Of a stretch of 64,000 nucleotides of DNA, positions 11,322 through 23,300 are shown piece after piece. Below the pieces are notes generated by a model, which saw nothing but the letters and a program-made list of their open reading frames with translations, was not told the DNA's origin and searched no databases. The first letter of the stretch is position 1. Every line of letters begins with the position of its first letter. The stretch is from Ascidia mentula (lineage: Eukaryota; Chordata; Ascidiacea; Phlebobranchia; Ascidiidae): assembly GCA_947561715.1 (NCBI GenBank), contig OX387197.1:1865001-1929000 (forward strand). The letters are read 5' to 3'. Made by a program: the position numbers and the translations under genes.

Positions 11322-14300
11322 GTTCTTTTGATGCAGAAGTTTTCCATGAAACTCACGCCAACGATGTTCTAAACGCCCTGCACAGGTGACCAATTGTTCT
11401 GTACATTTACTTAGTCCCATGCAACGTTAAACGTGTTCAATGTCTGTTTCACTGGTATTAAAATGTCACGTCTTTCACAGAAATAAAAAATACTGTGACA
11501 TCACAATTCACACTAAAGATGCGCAGTTTCCGGTCCACAAGTGCATTGTGGGTACAACTTGTGGATTATTTGATCGATTGTTTTCACAAAACGTGAGTTC
11601 TTTTTCTTGTGTGACGTAACAATGTGGTTTGATGTTTGTCCTTTACGTGTATTTTGTAACTACAGATTTAATTAGATAAGAACCTATATTACGTAACTGC
11701 GTCACGAGTCGTTTATGACCTCATAATGAGCATTTTATTCTCTCGAATAGAGTAGACAAACGATCATTGATATTATCGAATGTGGATTTGCGCAGGCAAT
11801 TGTTTATATTTGGCGGTCGCGGTCGCGCCTTAATTGATGACTGGGTTTGTGCCGAAAACAACTTGGTGGTGCAGGAAATCATTTCCCAATCCAATATTAA
11901 AGGGAAAATGTACCTCTAATCGAATAATATTGGGTCTCTCCATTGTGATCTCAATAATTTCGTCACCAGGGACAAAGCAAGGATATTAATGTGAGCAACG
12001 TGACGTCAACGATCATGCGCGTCATCATCGATTACGTGTACACGAGTACTTTAAATGTGACGGATGAGAATGTGTACGAGCTGTATTCGGCCGCCCAATA
12101 CCTGCAAATACCCAGTAAGCCCAAGTTGTTGTTAAAAGTTTACATTTTGAATAAGAATGCGGAAGCTAAGATGTTGGACATAAGTGCGCTCCACGGTGGT
12201 TCGTCTCTGTTGTTTGGTACCCAGTTCGGTACCCAACGGATCGACGTTGACCGAAAGGTACCACAAAGTGGAGATCTGTGTACCCGACAGTGAAAAAGCT
12301 AGCGTAGTGCTGCACCGATGAGACCTGTGGTGTACAACTGTCAGCAGCTCTCAATGATTGCTCTTTTGCATATATATAAGTCATTCGTCAACAGCACTGA
12401 CGATAAGCACATTTGTGATTGAAACGTTTGCTTTGAAATGTTCAGCATATTAGCTTTGGCTTTCCTATTCAAGGTAGTCGGCTCCAATTCTTTGCACCTA
12501 AAGTTTTTTTGTTATGTAACAAAAACCATTATCTGCCAGAAATCAAACGTCACTGCTTGAAATACATCCTAAGCGACCTTCACCCCCGCCAATATGTCAA
12601 AGTCCACGATACAGCACTCAAATTTGAATTATCGGAGTTGGGCGATAAAATCGGATCCATTATCGCCGACAAACTTGCATCAGATCGGAAATCGATGTTT
12701 GAAATCAAACCAAACGATTTCATTAAAGTTCTTCAGCTTCGGAACAGAAACGTGAGTTATTTTTTTTATGGTTAAGACTTTTTGACAATATTTCTCATAA
12801 TGTTTTTGATTCATGGGTTTGTGTCCCATGAAAAATCGGGCAACTTACAAAGAAATTCTGCAAGCTCAAATTATAGGAGTTTATATTTTTTGACTTTTCT
12901 CATAGCTTTATGGCTGTAGAGTGCGCCTTTACACCACAAACTGTTAAACTTGACTGATGGGATTGTTTTCCGATGAAGTTGTGAGAGTTTGTAAATTAAT
13001 ATCAACAGCAACTTCTATAACTTAATAATCTGTTCTTCTGGCAAAGATAAAACGTAACTTTATTCACCGACGTTTCGCCTGTTATTCAACAAGGCTTCCT
13101 CAAGCAACTTCTATATTAAATCCTAACTCGTTTTTTAAGGCAATACACAAGGCGATTTGAAAATTCTTTAAGTACAGAAGCTCGATTTATGTTTATAAAT
13201 TTGATGTCAATCAGTTTGAGGACAAAGCTGTAGCATCCTCAGTTCCTCCTTTCCTTATATTTCCCAGTTTCAATGAATATTTCCCCTAAACCTTGCAGTT
13301 GATATCGGAAGAGGAAACGTACGTGGCGATCGTTGATTGGGTAAAATTTGATTACGTCAAAAGATCGAAATTGTTCAAAGACATTTTCCCGAAAATCGAC
13401 ATCCATTTGTTTTCGAGGCAATTTCTCAAAGAGGTTGTTCTAAACGAGGTGGGTTACTTGCGTCGGGATTCGAACCCGCAACCTTTCGATTTAACATAAT
13501 ATTGTAACCAGGAACTGGTGAGGACTTGTAACTCCTGTCTCAACGTTGTGGTGGACGAACTTGCGAAGGAAATCTCAACACCACCAAGAAATCACAGGAA
13601 GAAAATTCAGAAAGGTTCAAAATTGTTGTTTGCCGATTTTTATTGTTGAAAAAATCAGAGCTTTCTCGGCGGACTTCATTGCAGCTATTTTTGTTTAAAA
13701 ACTTGTCATAACTTGGTATTTTGTTATTGTTAAAACGAACCAAAAATTATATTTTTCAGAAACTTTAACAAGTTTCGTTGTTTCAACAAAAGAAGGAACA
13801 CTCCATAAATTTGAAATCAGCACAAATTCGTGGAGTGACCTCTGTAAAGTAAGTTGCCGTCTCACTTTTCTTTGCTCTACTCGTTTTCACTAATAACTGG
13901 CAATAACTTTACTAATAAATCAGTCAAACGTTCGCACACCGAGCAACGCAACTACCTACTTGCAAATGTTAAGCAACAAGTGTTTAAATCCACAAAACAA
14001 ATCCACCTGCAAATGAACGTAAGTGTCTTTTTTCGCTCAGTGACCATGTTTGCTTATTGAAAATTTAGGAAGAATTTCATCGGAAAGAAACATCTGTCAC
14101 TTTCCATGGCAACCACGTGTACGTCATTGGGGGCGTGGGGGTGGATGGGTTGCCCAGCAACAAGGTGTCGAAAATCGACGTGACGTCAGTCGGGTGTGGT
14201 TGGCATGAAGTGACGTCGATGAAAGTGCCCAGGAGGCATTGTGGGGCAACTTTCTTCAACGGTGCGTAAAGAATTTTTCTTACATTTTCTCCCAAAACCA

Positions 14301-15842
14301 CGGATGGTGACGTCGCAGCCGATTGTGGAATATCTGATGCCTTTTTAGCGAGAGGATAAAAATGCATTAAAACCTTTCCGTTCTTCCATTTATGGCATGA
14401 TTTTGACTTCAGGCAAGCTTTACGTGATTGGAGGGGTCGGCGTAGACGGTTGCGACCTCTCATCCACCGAAATGTACGACCCGAAATCCGATGAGTGGAA
14501 GATCACGGGATCCATGAATGAAGCAAAATCTCATCCTTCTCTTGTTGGATGTTCGGGTTCGTGGATTTCTCTTCATACAATCGAGATAGTTGTGGGCGAG
14601 CCAATGTTCCCATGGTGACCATAAAACCAGCACTCGTTATGTACAGGGTCGTGAGTTCAAATCTCAACGGGAGCGCGTTTTTTTTTAAGTTTTGTTCCGA
14701 TGTGAAAAGTAATAATGTAGTCGTCAGTTCTAATGAGATAACTCTATTTCCCGAGAGTATTTCACTCAAGTTGAAGGTCAAACTGTGACTCAGGTCGTTT
14801 GTACGCGTTGGCGGGAAACAGGGACGACGAGAGACTTCAGTCTGTGGATTGTTACGACCCTGACACTGGAAAGTGGAAACTAACCGCCCCGATTCCACTC
14901 ACTAAACTATACGGACCCTCAGCGGTACGGATCGATGACGTCATATATCTTATTGCGACGATAGGTGAGACAAACATGTACATGGAATTTGATAAAGTGC
15001 AGAACTATTTGCCGAAGCGATATAAAGTCATATGCACATGAGGCGACTATAATGTCCGTGCTTTGGGTCCTGTTATAAATGGACGTACGCCGTTCATATT
15101 CAATTGTGATTAGAACATAACGAAACGCTTATATTGTGTTTTTACCCATATGAGATTACTTATATTTAGGTGAATGCACGTTGTATATTCGACCACTGAA
15201 TATGTTTCTTAATGCACATGTTGAGTTTAAATTTTTCCCGCTGTTATATGTTGTCTGTCTGTTTTCAATTGAGGTACACATGCGTCGCTAGAGGCGCTAA
15301 AGTACGACCCCGCAACGGACAATTGGAGCCAACTGACGTCATACAACCTTCCGTATCTTTACACTTCCGCTTGTGCGGTGGAAGGAAAAATATATATGAT
15401 CGATAAGTGGTGAGTAAACATTGCAAGTGTTTGGCATAATATGAACGGATGCGAGAGTTGAACTACTAATATATCAGTTGCGTTTTATTAGGAGATGGTT
15501 ACGGTTAAGTCGGCAATCACATTGGATTGTTAATGAGAAGTAAGAAATGCATGTGAAAAGTTGCATATTGTAACGGCAAAAGGGACACTTCCATGCAAAT
15601 AATGCTTTTCGTCATAGGATTCCAACCATAGATTGTTCAATCTATACATCCAATTTTATGTTTGTGAGGAATACTATTTAAGGCTTTCGTATATTTTGCA
15701 ACCTTAAATCAAAGACAACAATTGTTTCTTCAGGCGAAAAGGTGACGAAATCGCGATATACGATCCAAAGGACGACGATTGGTCGACGATCATCCCCCAA
15801 CGCAAGCTCGGAAAACGCGTCCGGGTTGCCATGGCAATATAA
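11322..15842 (+). CDS. Kelch-like protein (BTB-BACK-kelch), first exon unresolved
   Basis: Twelve exons with matching phases: 11322-11385, 11481-11592, 11970-12114, 12540-12751, 13299-13448, 13512-13614, 13760-13848, 14069-14261, 14413-14556, 14794-14964, 15274-15409 and 15734-15842 (stop TAA). About 540 residues are covered; the family is usually about 580-640, and the initiator exon upstream of 11322 was not identified. BTB: THANDVLNALH, KKYCDITIH, VHKC. BACK: IKRHCLKYI, DWVKFDYVKR. About five kelch blades follow, one per exon, with the blade signs GKLYVIGG, MYDPKSDEW and CYDPDTGKW. The expected role is a CUL3 E3 ligase adaptor; the substrate is unknown. The donor at 13614 (AAG|GTTCAA) is weak. 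It pairs divergently with the shorter paralog at 4174-6543. Confidence 0.9.
13449..13511 (-). repeat. 63-base intron built around a tRNA-like B box
   Basis: This very small intron of the plus-strand Kelch-like gene contains, on the minus strand, GGGTTCGAATCCCG: a perfect RNA polymerase III B box (GGTTCGAATCC) inside a T-arm-like hairpin. The intron ends also pair (GGTTAC near the 5' side, GTAACC near the 3' side). It resembles the 3' half of a tRNA or tRNA-derived SINE; no A box fits in the intron. Confidence 0.55.
14587..14693 (+). mobile_element. tRNA-derived SINE fragment in a Kelch-like intron
   Basis: The sequence around the B box (GGGTCGTGAGTTCAAATCTC, then CGGGAGC) matches the minus-strand repeats at 61025 and 63742 at nearly every position. 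It is followed by a T-run. The A-box side is degenerate. It lies in the intron between kelch exons 14413-14556 and 14794-14964, in sense orientation. Confidence 0.6.
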
Positions 15843-16390
15843 ATTGACGGTGTATTTTTGAGAAACTGTGCAATTGATTTGTTTTGTACCAACGCAATAC
15901 AGAGATGTTCCATCGCAAAAGATCTGTTTATATTTAGCAAAGGTCATTATTTTGGAATGCTGTTTTGTTGGAACACATTTTTCAAAACAGCTTTTAGTGT
16001 TAGGCTGCAAAAAGTTCCCCAGCACTTCCAGAAAAATGCAAAAAAAACGAAAAGCAAAGAAATTGAAGTGTTTAGCATGCTTGAGTAACTTTCCGTCATG
16101 CTCTTTTGTAGCTGAGTCACGTACACAAAATAAATCCTTGCCGCTGTGGTGACGGAAGCAAAAACATACCATTTTATTGGATGGTCACTTGTAACAATAT
16201 TGACAGTTTTATTTTTTTTTTTTTTATAAATATAACCTTGAGGCTGTAATTTTTGGTAAAGTTAAATTTGCTTTCAAATCAATGACGCAGCCAAGAACGA
16301 ATAAACATTAGGTGGTCTGGATTAAGAAAAAAACTATTGCTTTGTAATGATTAGGTAACTTGACCACAATTTCGTTCCTCTGCTGGATAA
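15843..16390. other. 3' flank of Kelch-like gene and upstream of PPCDC
   Basis: This 548-base spacer holds the 3' end of the Kelch-like gene with a polyadenylation signal, a T-run at about 16206-16226, and the presumed PPCDC promoter. No other gene is seen. Confidence 0.5.
16129..16134 (+). terminator. Polyadenylation signal AATAAA, Kelch-like gene
   Basis: AATAAA lies about 290 bases after the stop codon at 15842, a plausible 3' UTR length; a T-rich stretch follows at 16206. It is inferred from position only. Confidence 0.45.
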
Positions 16391-17307
16391 ATGGTGAAGG
16401 TACTGCTTGGTTGCACAGGGAGTGTAGCGACGATAAAAGTTCCTCAAATTATTGAAAAGCTCAGAGAGGTGTTGCCTGGTGTTGTGATCAGGCTTGTGGT
16501 GACGGAGCGGGCAAAGCACTTTCTTGATTTGAGATCAATCGGTGTCGAAGTAAGTCGTAACAATGTAATTCAAGCTTAAAAGACAAATTATTTGAAGGTC
16601 CAACTAACGAACAAATTAAGACTGCTTTTCTTTAACAAAATACACAACAGGTGAATTTCAAGTAACTTTAAGCATCACCAGCTTATATGACTAAATGGCA
16701 AAGCTCTCTTTGCACACAAAACAAGAATAAGGTTATTACATTTACATAGCCTACCAGATTGGAAAAAATGTCGTGCAAAAATTGACTGATAATCTGTGCA
16801 ATAAAATTTATCCAATGCATTAACATACGACAAAGATTGCAATTGTCCATACAAATACCAAACTTTCCAATCTGGTTAATGTACAGTGTTTAATCAAATG
16901 TATTACCATGTGTTTAGGTCTTCAGTGATTCTGATGAGTGGGAAAATTGGTCAAAGATAGGAGACCCTATTTTGCACATCGACCTACGAAATTGGGCCGA
17001 TTTGTTAGTAATTGCTCCACTTGATGCGAACACGTTGGGAAAATTGGCTCACGGCATTTGTGACAACCTCCTTACTTGCATCGCTCGAGCGTGGAATGTT
17101 AAAGAAAAACCAGTGATAATTTGTCCTGCCATGAACACATTGATGTTTGAACATCCGTCAACAGAAAGAAACATAGAAATCCTAAAAGATTGGAATTATA
17201 TCGAGGTTCCACCTATAGTTAAGAAACTTGCATGTGGTGATGAAGGTATTGGTGCATTAGCCACTGTTGAAAGTATTGTATCTTGTATTACTGCCAACGT
17301 ACACTGA
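16391..17307 (+). CDS. PPCDC: Phosphopantothenoylcysteine decarboxylase
   Basis: Two exons, 16391-16549 and 16918-17307 (stop TGA), give 182 residues; the human enzyme is about 204. PPCDC is the flavin enzyme of coenzyme A synthesis that decarboxylates 4'-phosphopantothenoylcysteine to 4'-phosphopantetheine. Family marks are LLGCTGSVA near the N-terminus (flavin site), the block [24 protein letters not shown], the substrate-binding CPAMN motif, and [10 protein letters not shown] with the catalytic Cys region. The start is the first Met of exon 1, directly before the conserved strand. DPH1 begins only 5 bases after the stop, suggesting a shared transcript. Confidence 0.95.
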
Positions 17308-17312
17308 GGACA

Positions 17313-18602
17313 ATGAATGCCACTGTAAGTGAAAAGACCCAGGCCCCTGTCACAGTTGTGAAAGCAAACCCAATAAGAAAGCGATTCGGCCCAAAGGCCA
17401 AAGTCAGTTTAACAAACAAAATTCCTGATGACATTTTAAATGATGTCAAATTGCAACAAGCTGTCTCATTGCTTCCGCCCAACTACGAGTTTGAAATCTA
17501 TAAAACTGTTTGGAGAGTCAGACAGGCAACCGCAAAGTGTGTTGCCCTGCAGTTTCCTGAGGGCCTTCTCATGTTTTCATGCATAATATCTGACATCATT
17601 GAAACTTTTACTGAAGCTGAAACTGTGGTAATGGGTGACGTGACGTATGGAGCATGCTGTATTGATGATTACTCAGCAAGAGCTCTTGGCTGTGACTTTA
17701 TGGTACATTATGGCCACAGTTGTCTTGTCCCAATTAATAACATGCCCGACATGAAAATGCTTTATGTGTTTGTTCACATAAAGATTGACAGCACACATTT
17801 TCTCGACACTTTAAAGTATAACTTTGAGATTGGATCGAAGCTGGTGATCATAAGCACCGTCCAGTTTATCACCACCCTTCAAGCTGCCAAGAAAGAGTTA
17901 TTAAACCATGGCTTCGATGTAGTTGTTCCACAAATTAAACCCCTCTCCCCTGGTGAAGTGTTAGGCTGCACTTCACCTTCGTTAAATGGAATAAATGCTA
18001 ATGCCGTCATTTATCTTGGAGACGGCCGTTTCCATTTGGAGTCAATGATGATTTCCAATCCAGACCTGCCGGCATTTGCCTACGACCCCTACAGCAAGGA
18101 ATTCACCCGCGAGCATTACGACCATGAAACTATGCTTCACACAAGAAAAAAAGAAATTGCAAAAGCTGTCAAATGCAAGAGATGGGGTTTGATCATGGGG
18201 ACCCTTGGTCGACAAGGTTCCACTAAAGTTCTCGACCATTTAAGGACTTTGATGCTAGCTGCTGGTAAAGAGGTTACAACAGTTTTGTTGTCTGAGATAT
18301 TTCCAAGTAAACTGGATTTATTTGAGGACATTGAGGTATGGGTCCAAACTTCTTGTCCTCGTTTGTCGATTGATTGGGGAACTGCTTTCAATAAACCTCT
18401 CCTTAATCCATATGAGGCGTCTGTTGCCTTAAACCAACTTGAATACAAAGAAAAATATCCAATGGATTTTTATGCCAATGAGAGCTATGGACCGTGGACT
18501 CCTAACAATGAAAAACACCGACCAGCAGTGAAGAAAACAAACAGAACTAAATCATCACAACCTTCAATCATCTCAAAGGCAAATGGGATTTTATCTATTT
18601 GA
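17313..18602 (+). CDS. DPH1: Diphthamide biosynthesis protein 1, 2-(3-amino-3-carboxypropyl)histidine synthase subunit
   Basis: A single uninterrupted exon encodes 429 residues (human about 443). DPH1 with DPH2 forms the radical [4Fe-4S] enzyme that moves the 3-amino-3-carboxypropyl group of SAM to the histidine of elongation factor 2, the first step of diphthamide synthesis. The three cluster cysteines are visible at about C115 (YGACCIDD), C219 (LGCTSPS) and C348 (QTSCPRLS), spaced as in yeast Dph1. The frame is open upstream to an ATG at 17283 inside PPCDC, but the ATG at 17313 is preferred because conserved sequence follows it and PPCDC ends at 17307. The lack of introns amid intron-rich neighbours is notable. 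It is probably the downstream cistron of a two-gene operon, released by spliced-leader trans-splicing. Confidence 0.95.
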   Translation: MNATVSEKTQAPVTVVKANPIRKRFGPKAKVSLTNKIPDDILNDVKLQQAVSLLPPNYEFEIYKTVWRVRQATAKCVALQFPEGLLMFSCIISDIIETFTEAETVVMGDVTYGACCIDDYSARALGCDFMVHYGHSCLVPINNMPDMKMLYVFVHIKIDSTHFLDTLKYNFEIGSKLVIISTVQFITTLQAAKKELLNHGFDVVVPQIKPLSPGEVLGCTSPSLNGINANAVIYLGDGRFHLESMMISNPDLPAFAYDPYSKEFTREHYDHETMLHTRKKEIAKAVKCKRWGLIMGTLGRQGSTKVLDHLRTLMLAAGKEVTTVLLSEIFPSKLDLFEDIEVWVQTSCPRLSIDWGTAFNKPLLNPYEASVALNQLEYKEKYPMDFYANESYGPWTPNNEKHRPAVKKTNRTKSSQPSIISKANGILSI

Positions 18603-20325
18603 ATCCTGTCCTGTCTTGTGTTTTACTTATTTTTATTTTACAAAAAACGTAAGTACAAAAACATTTAATGCATCAAGTATCATATAAAACAGTATGGATT
18701 CCAATACAAAATACCTAATTTTTTCATCCATTTTATCTTGCATCTTTCACTTGCATCGTTGCATGTTCGTGTACGGTTGTGTCTCTGTGTTCATCATAAT
18801 CAATTTCAAACTTTCAAATACGATTTGAAATACTAAGTTGTATACTTTTCTTTGCCTTTATGTCTATATTAGCATTGAAATGTAAAAACGTTTTTGGGGT
18901 ATTAAGCCATGGACTTATGCATTATTGCAAATTTACTCCTCCAATCAAGTTTCATATGTGTGGAACCACCATAATGAATTCAATTAAAAAAAACAGTTTC
19001 ATCACTAAACCTTAAACATTCGCATGTGTCGTGTGGTGAAAAGGTGTCCGCATTCAGCGATAATTTTTGACGAAATACAAACGTCACGAAATGCTCGCGG
19101 AATTTGTTGCATCGTTTTTTCGCCTCACCCAATAATGTGCAAACTATGCATTGCTTCACAGTGGGAATAAATAAGTTGAAAGAAAACTGTGTTTCGTGGT
19201 TTAATTCCATTTGAAGGAGCTTCGATTTTCATTACGTAAGGCTAATTTGGTTACAGTTGAATCGCAGCCAGACTGGATCGAAACCACTTAATTCAAACCT
19301 TGCTGGAAACCTGATTTGTGATTATTTCGCTTCGAATACAAAAGTGGGTTTGCTTCAGCCCAGTTGCGAACCCAATGATTGATCGGAAGTGGGTGGATTA
19401 ACTTTCCCCATTCAGAGGTCGGCAACTGTTCGAACGAAGTTTGCCACTTTATTCCAATTTATGTCAAAATGTGCATCTCTTGAACTACTTGTCACAAATA
19501 GATTTTATCACATCAACAACTATTGGGATCTAAACTTATACTATCTCACGTACCATAAGTGGTCCTAATTTAACTCGTATAAGTTCCTACAAAACACAGA
19601 CTAAATAACCTTAGGAATGGCGCGAGTACAAGGAGTTAACGAAACAAAAAAAGATTGGAAAAACGGTTTGTAATTTCGTCGCAACAAAATCGTACTTTAC
19701 CATCTTTATTCGGCGATGAAATAGGTTATGTTTTCCATGCAACTAGATTTTCGTGTATAAATAAATCTCTCCGACAAGAACTTATTTCACGCAATCGTTT
19801 TAGTTTTGCATGCAACTATGATTCGCTGCTGCCAGAATTCGGATTTGTTCCGGAACATTCCTAATGTAACAAAATTGTTGGGAATGCAGAATTGTTGTTT
19901 CGAGGGAGCAACTTGGTTTGGGTTGTCCACTAATGCAAATTGTGCCCGGTAGTGAAAGGGGTTCTTGTTTGAATAAAATAAATTAATTGACCTGAGGTGT
20001 AAATTGCACAAACCCGGGCTGGACCTGACCCATATAAAAAACTTCCAAGAAGCCAAACCTGGAATGAATCTGTATGAAAACGGCTCGATTCTTTTATACT
20101 TGGAACTGGGGTTGATGTAAACTGGTTTTAGAATAAACTGACATGACAATAAAAAAAAATAACGAATGTAGACGTTTCATTACTTAACGCTTGACTTCAG
20201 AAGTCGCCGATGCGTGACGCATTTCAACGTGGCTGTACTTACTACGTCATCAATTGCAGTTTTCGATCTTTGTGTCGTTGCATATCAAGTACAGTTGATT
20301 TTTGTTGGAAAAAGTCTGAAACAAG
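18603..20325. other. Intergenic spacer, DPH1 to RPN1
   Basis: No gene, RNA or clear repeat is recognised in 1.7 kb. It should include the 3' UTR of DPH1 and the RPN1 promoter. Confidence 0.5.
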
Positions 20326-23300
20326 ATGTTGAAGTTGTCGGTAGTTTTGTTGCTTGGTGCAACCATCGCTATTACAAGTGCAGCGTTGGTGAATGAAGAA
20401 GTTTCGCGTGTAATCGATTTGAAAAGCCATCTGGTGAAAATCTCAACGACCGTCACTTTGAAAAATGAGGGCAGTAGTGGAGTTACTACATTTGAATATG
20501 CTGCAGAGCCATCTCACGCCAAACAACTTGCCTACATTTCAATCAGTGAGGTAACATTGACTCCCCAAGTTTAAAAACACGTTTTTTTTTAATTGCAACA
20601 CATTTTTGTAATTCTTGGTAGGCCTAATTGTAAAACCTGTAAATTTTGTAGGTATATTTTACAACATGAAGACACTTGAGCAAAATACCCACGTTAAAAA
20701 CCTCTTTTTTAGGACAAAGCAGGTGAGACAACAAACTTGAAACTGGTTGAAAAAGATTCTGTGAAGAGATTATTTACCGTCACACTCCCCAAAAAACTGG
20801 ATGCCAAGTCCAGCATTAAGTTTGTTGTGGAAGAAGTTTTTTCTGGTGCTCTCAGTCCTTTTCCCAAGTAACTCCTGACTATGAATTATGTCTAAATTGG
20901 TTTTCATTAATTTACATTAGAAATGCACAACTCATTAAGGTATGCATTCTGCCATTTCCAATCAATAGAATGTCAAATTTATCTCTGATTTAAACTATGC
21001 AAAATGAACTAAAAGCGGGACTTAGGCTTTAGTTTTTGTTCTTAATTTTTTAATTTTATTAAGTTTATCGTGTCCGTTTTGTTTTATGCACTTTATAGTT
21101 AAACTATCGTGCAATTTTCTAAAACAGGGAAATCAGCCAATCCCAGAGCCAGCTTTTAGTTTACCGTGGCAACCACTTCTATTACTCACCCTACAAGACT
21201 GTGACACAAACAACAAACGTTGAACTTCCATCAAACACAATTGAAAGTTATTCCAAATTTGGAAATCCTTCTAAAGAAGATTCTGTCATCAAGTATGGGG
21301 ACTCTGATGAGTTCGATAACGTTGCTCCAAATTCACAGGTAGATTATTGAAAATTTGTGATTCTATTTTTTCTGTTACCTAAAGTTTATTTTCAACAGAA
21401 TAAATAGTGAAAATAACTTGTTTTAAAACTATATCGAAAGCAAAACACCTTTTGGATATATTAGACTCCCTGTTTTTGCCATTTAAACAAAAAAATTTTT
21501 TTAATATTTTTTACCGCCAACATTGTTACAGAATGCAATGAAAGTTCATTATGAAAACAACAGCCCTTTCTTGTCCATCACCAAACTTACCAGAGTCATC
21601 GAAATTTCACACTGGGGAAATATTGCTGTGGAAGAACATGTGGATATCAGGCATACCGGTTCAAAACTAAAAGGTTCGTTCAGCAGATACGACTACCAAA
21701 GACAGCCCAACTCTGGCGCCTCCTCTGTTAAATCATTCAAGACCATCCTTCCAGCTTCTGCTGCAGATGTCTACTACAGGTAAAACGACTTTTTTAGTTT
21801 TAATTTCTCAAATAACTTTGCTCAGGATGTATTTTGGGCACGGGACTTAATAGCCTTCGTGGTTTTATCAGGGCCCAATGTCATTTTACTTATGATTTAT
21901 GCAAAATAATATGATTTGTTCATGTGAACTAATTATTTTTCATATATTCTCAAATTCAATATTGCCATACTAATTCTCAAAAACTATCCATCATTGAAAA
22001 TGCTTCCCTGCATTGAAAGTTGCATTGGCAAGAAATAATCAACCCCTTGTGAAACTTTTTGCATAAAACTTCTTTTACAAAAGTAAATTGTTACGCAGCT
22101 AAAACAAGTGTATAAATATTTTCATTACTCCAGGGATGAAATTGGAAACATCTCGACCTCCAACTTGAACGAAAAAGATGACTCTGTTGATTTTGAGATT
22201 CGACCAAGATTTCCATTATTCGGGGGTTGGAAGACCCATTATTACTTTGGGTACAACTTGCCGAGTTACAACTACCTCTACACCAGAGGTAAAATGGGAA
22301 TAGTAGAACTGCTTGTTATGTTTTATGCACTGCTGTTTTATGGAAAAATTTTAGGATTTTTCCACTCCTGATTTTACGTTTTTGCTTCTGTGTAAATTTT
22401 TTACCCAATGAAGTAACACTGACTTGTAAAGTTTTTGGAAAATCTTTCCTTTTTCAGGTGATTTGAATGCGATCAAGATGAGATTTGTTGACCATATCAT
22501 GGACGAACAAATTGTTGAAGATTTCACCTTGAAAATTATTCTTCCTGAAGGATCCAAGTAAGACGTTCTCACTATCTGAATAATTCCAATGTCATAATAT
22601 AAGTGGCTGGTGTATTTATTGTCAATATAGTAGTATTATTTTATTTCTGCCCACGATAAAAAAAGGCCCTGAACCCCGTCGCCAACAAAACACTTGCCCT
22701 TATTGCAATTTTTTTCTGTTATAATAAATAAATGGTTGCTATCTTTGTTTTTCTTCTTACTGAGACAAGAAAGATCTTTAAATAAACATTATGATTTGTG
22801 AATGGTTTAATTATTGCACATATGTGTCAGGAACATCAAAGCAATCCTCCCGTACACCGCAAAACGTGAAAAGGACGAACTCCACCTGACCTACCTGGAT
22901 ACTGTGGGCCGTCCTGTCATCATGTTCACCAAACAAAACTTGGTTGAACAACATATCGACGACTTTACCGTATGTTTATCTTATTTATAAAGGGAAAACT
23001 TTTGGTAGCTTCTGGAACTAGTTCAGTAGTTAAAGTTTATGCAAGTGTAAGTTGTGGTTAAATGTGAAGTGGAAGTTTAAACCAAGATTACAAACAGGAA
23101 TTCCAATTCTATGTACTCACATTTGTTTTTGAGAACTTAGGTTAATTTCCATTAGGAGTCAATTTGTCTCAGTGATTTATGTTTTATTGTGGGTTTGTGG
23201 AAACATTAAGAAAGATTATTTTGTGTGGGACACTAATAGGTTACAACTACAAGTTACGGGTTTAAGGCTCTATTGAATGAAAGCTAAGTTTTGACATATT

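Noticed and set aside
12308-12349. Possible fourth hammerhead (GCTGCACCGATGAGACC ... CTGTCAGCAGC)
   Set aside because: The outer stem pairs and GATGAGACC is present, but the core U is C and no GAAA follows stem II; too degenerate to claim.
17283-17312. Earlier in-frame ATG for DPH1 inside PPCDC
   Set aside because: It would overlap the PPCDC coding end and adds ten residues with no family similarity.
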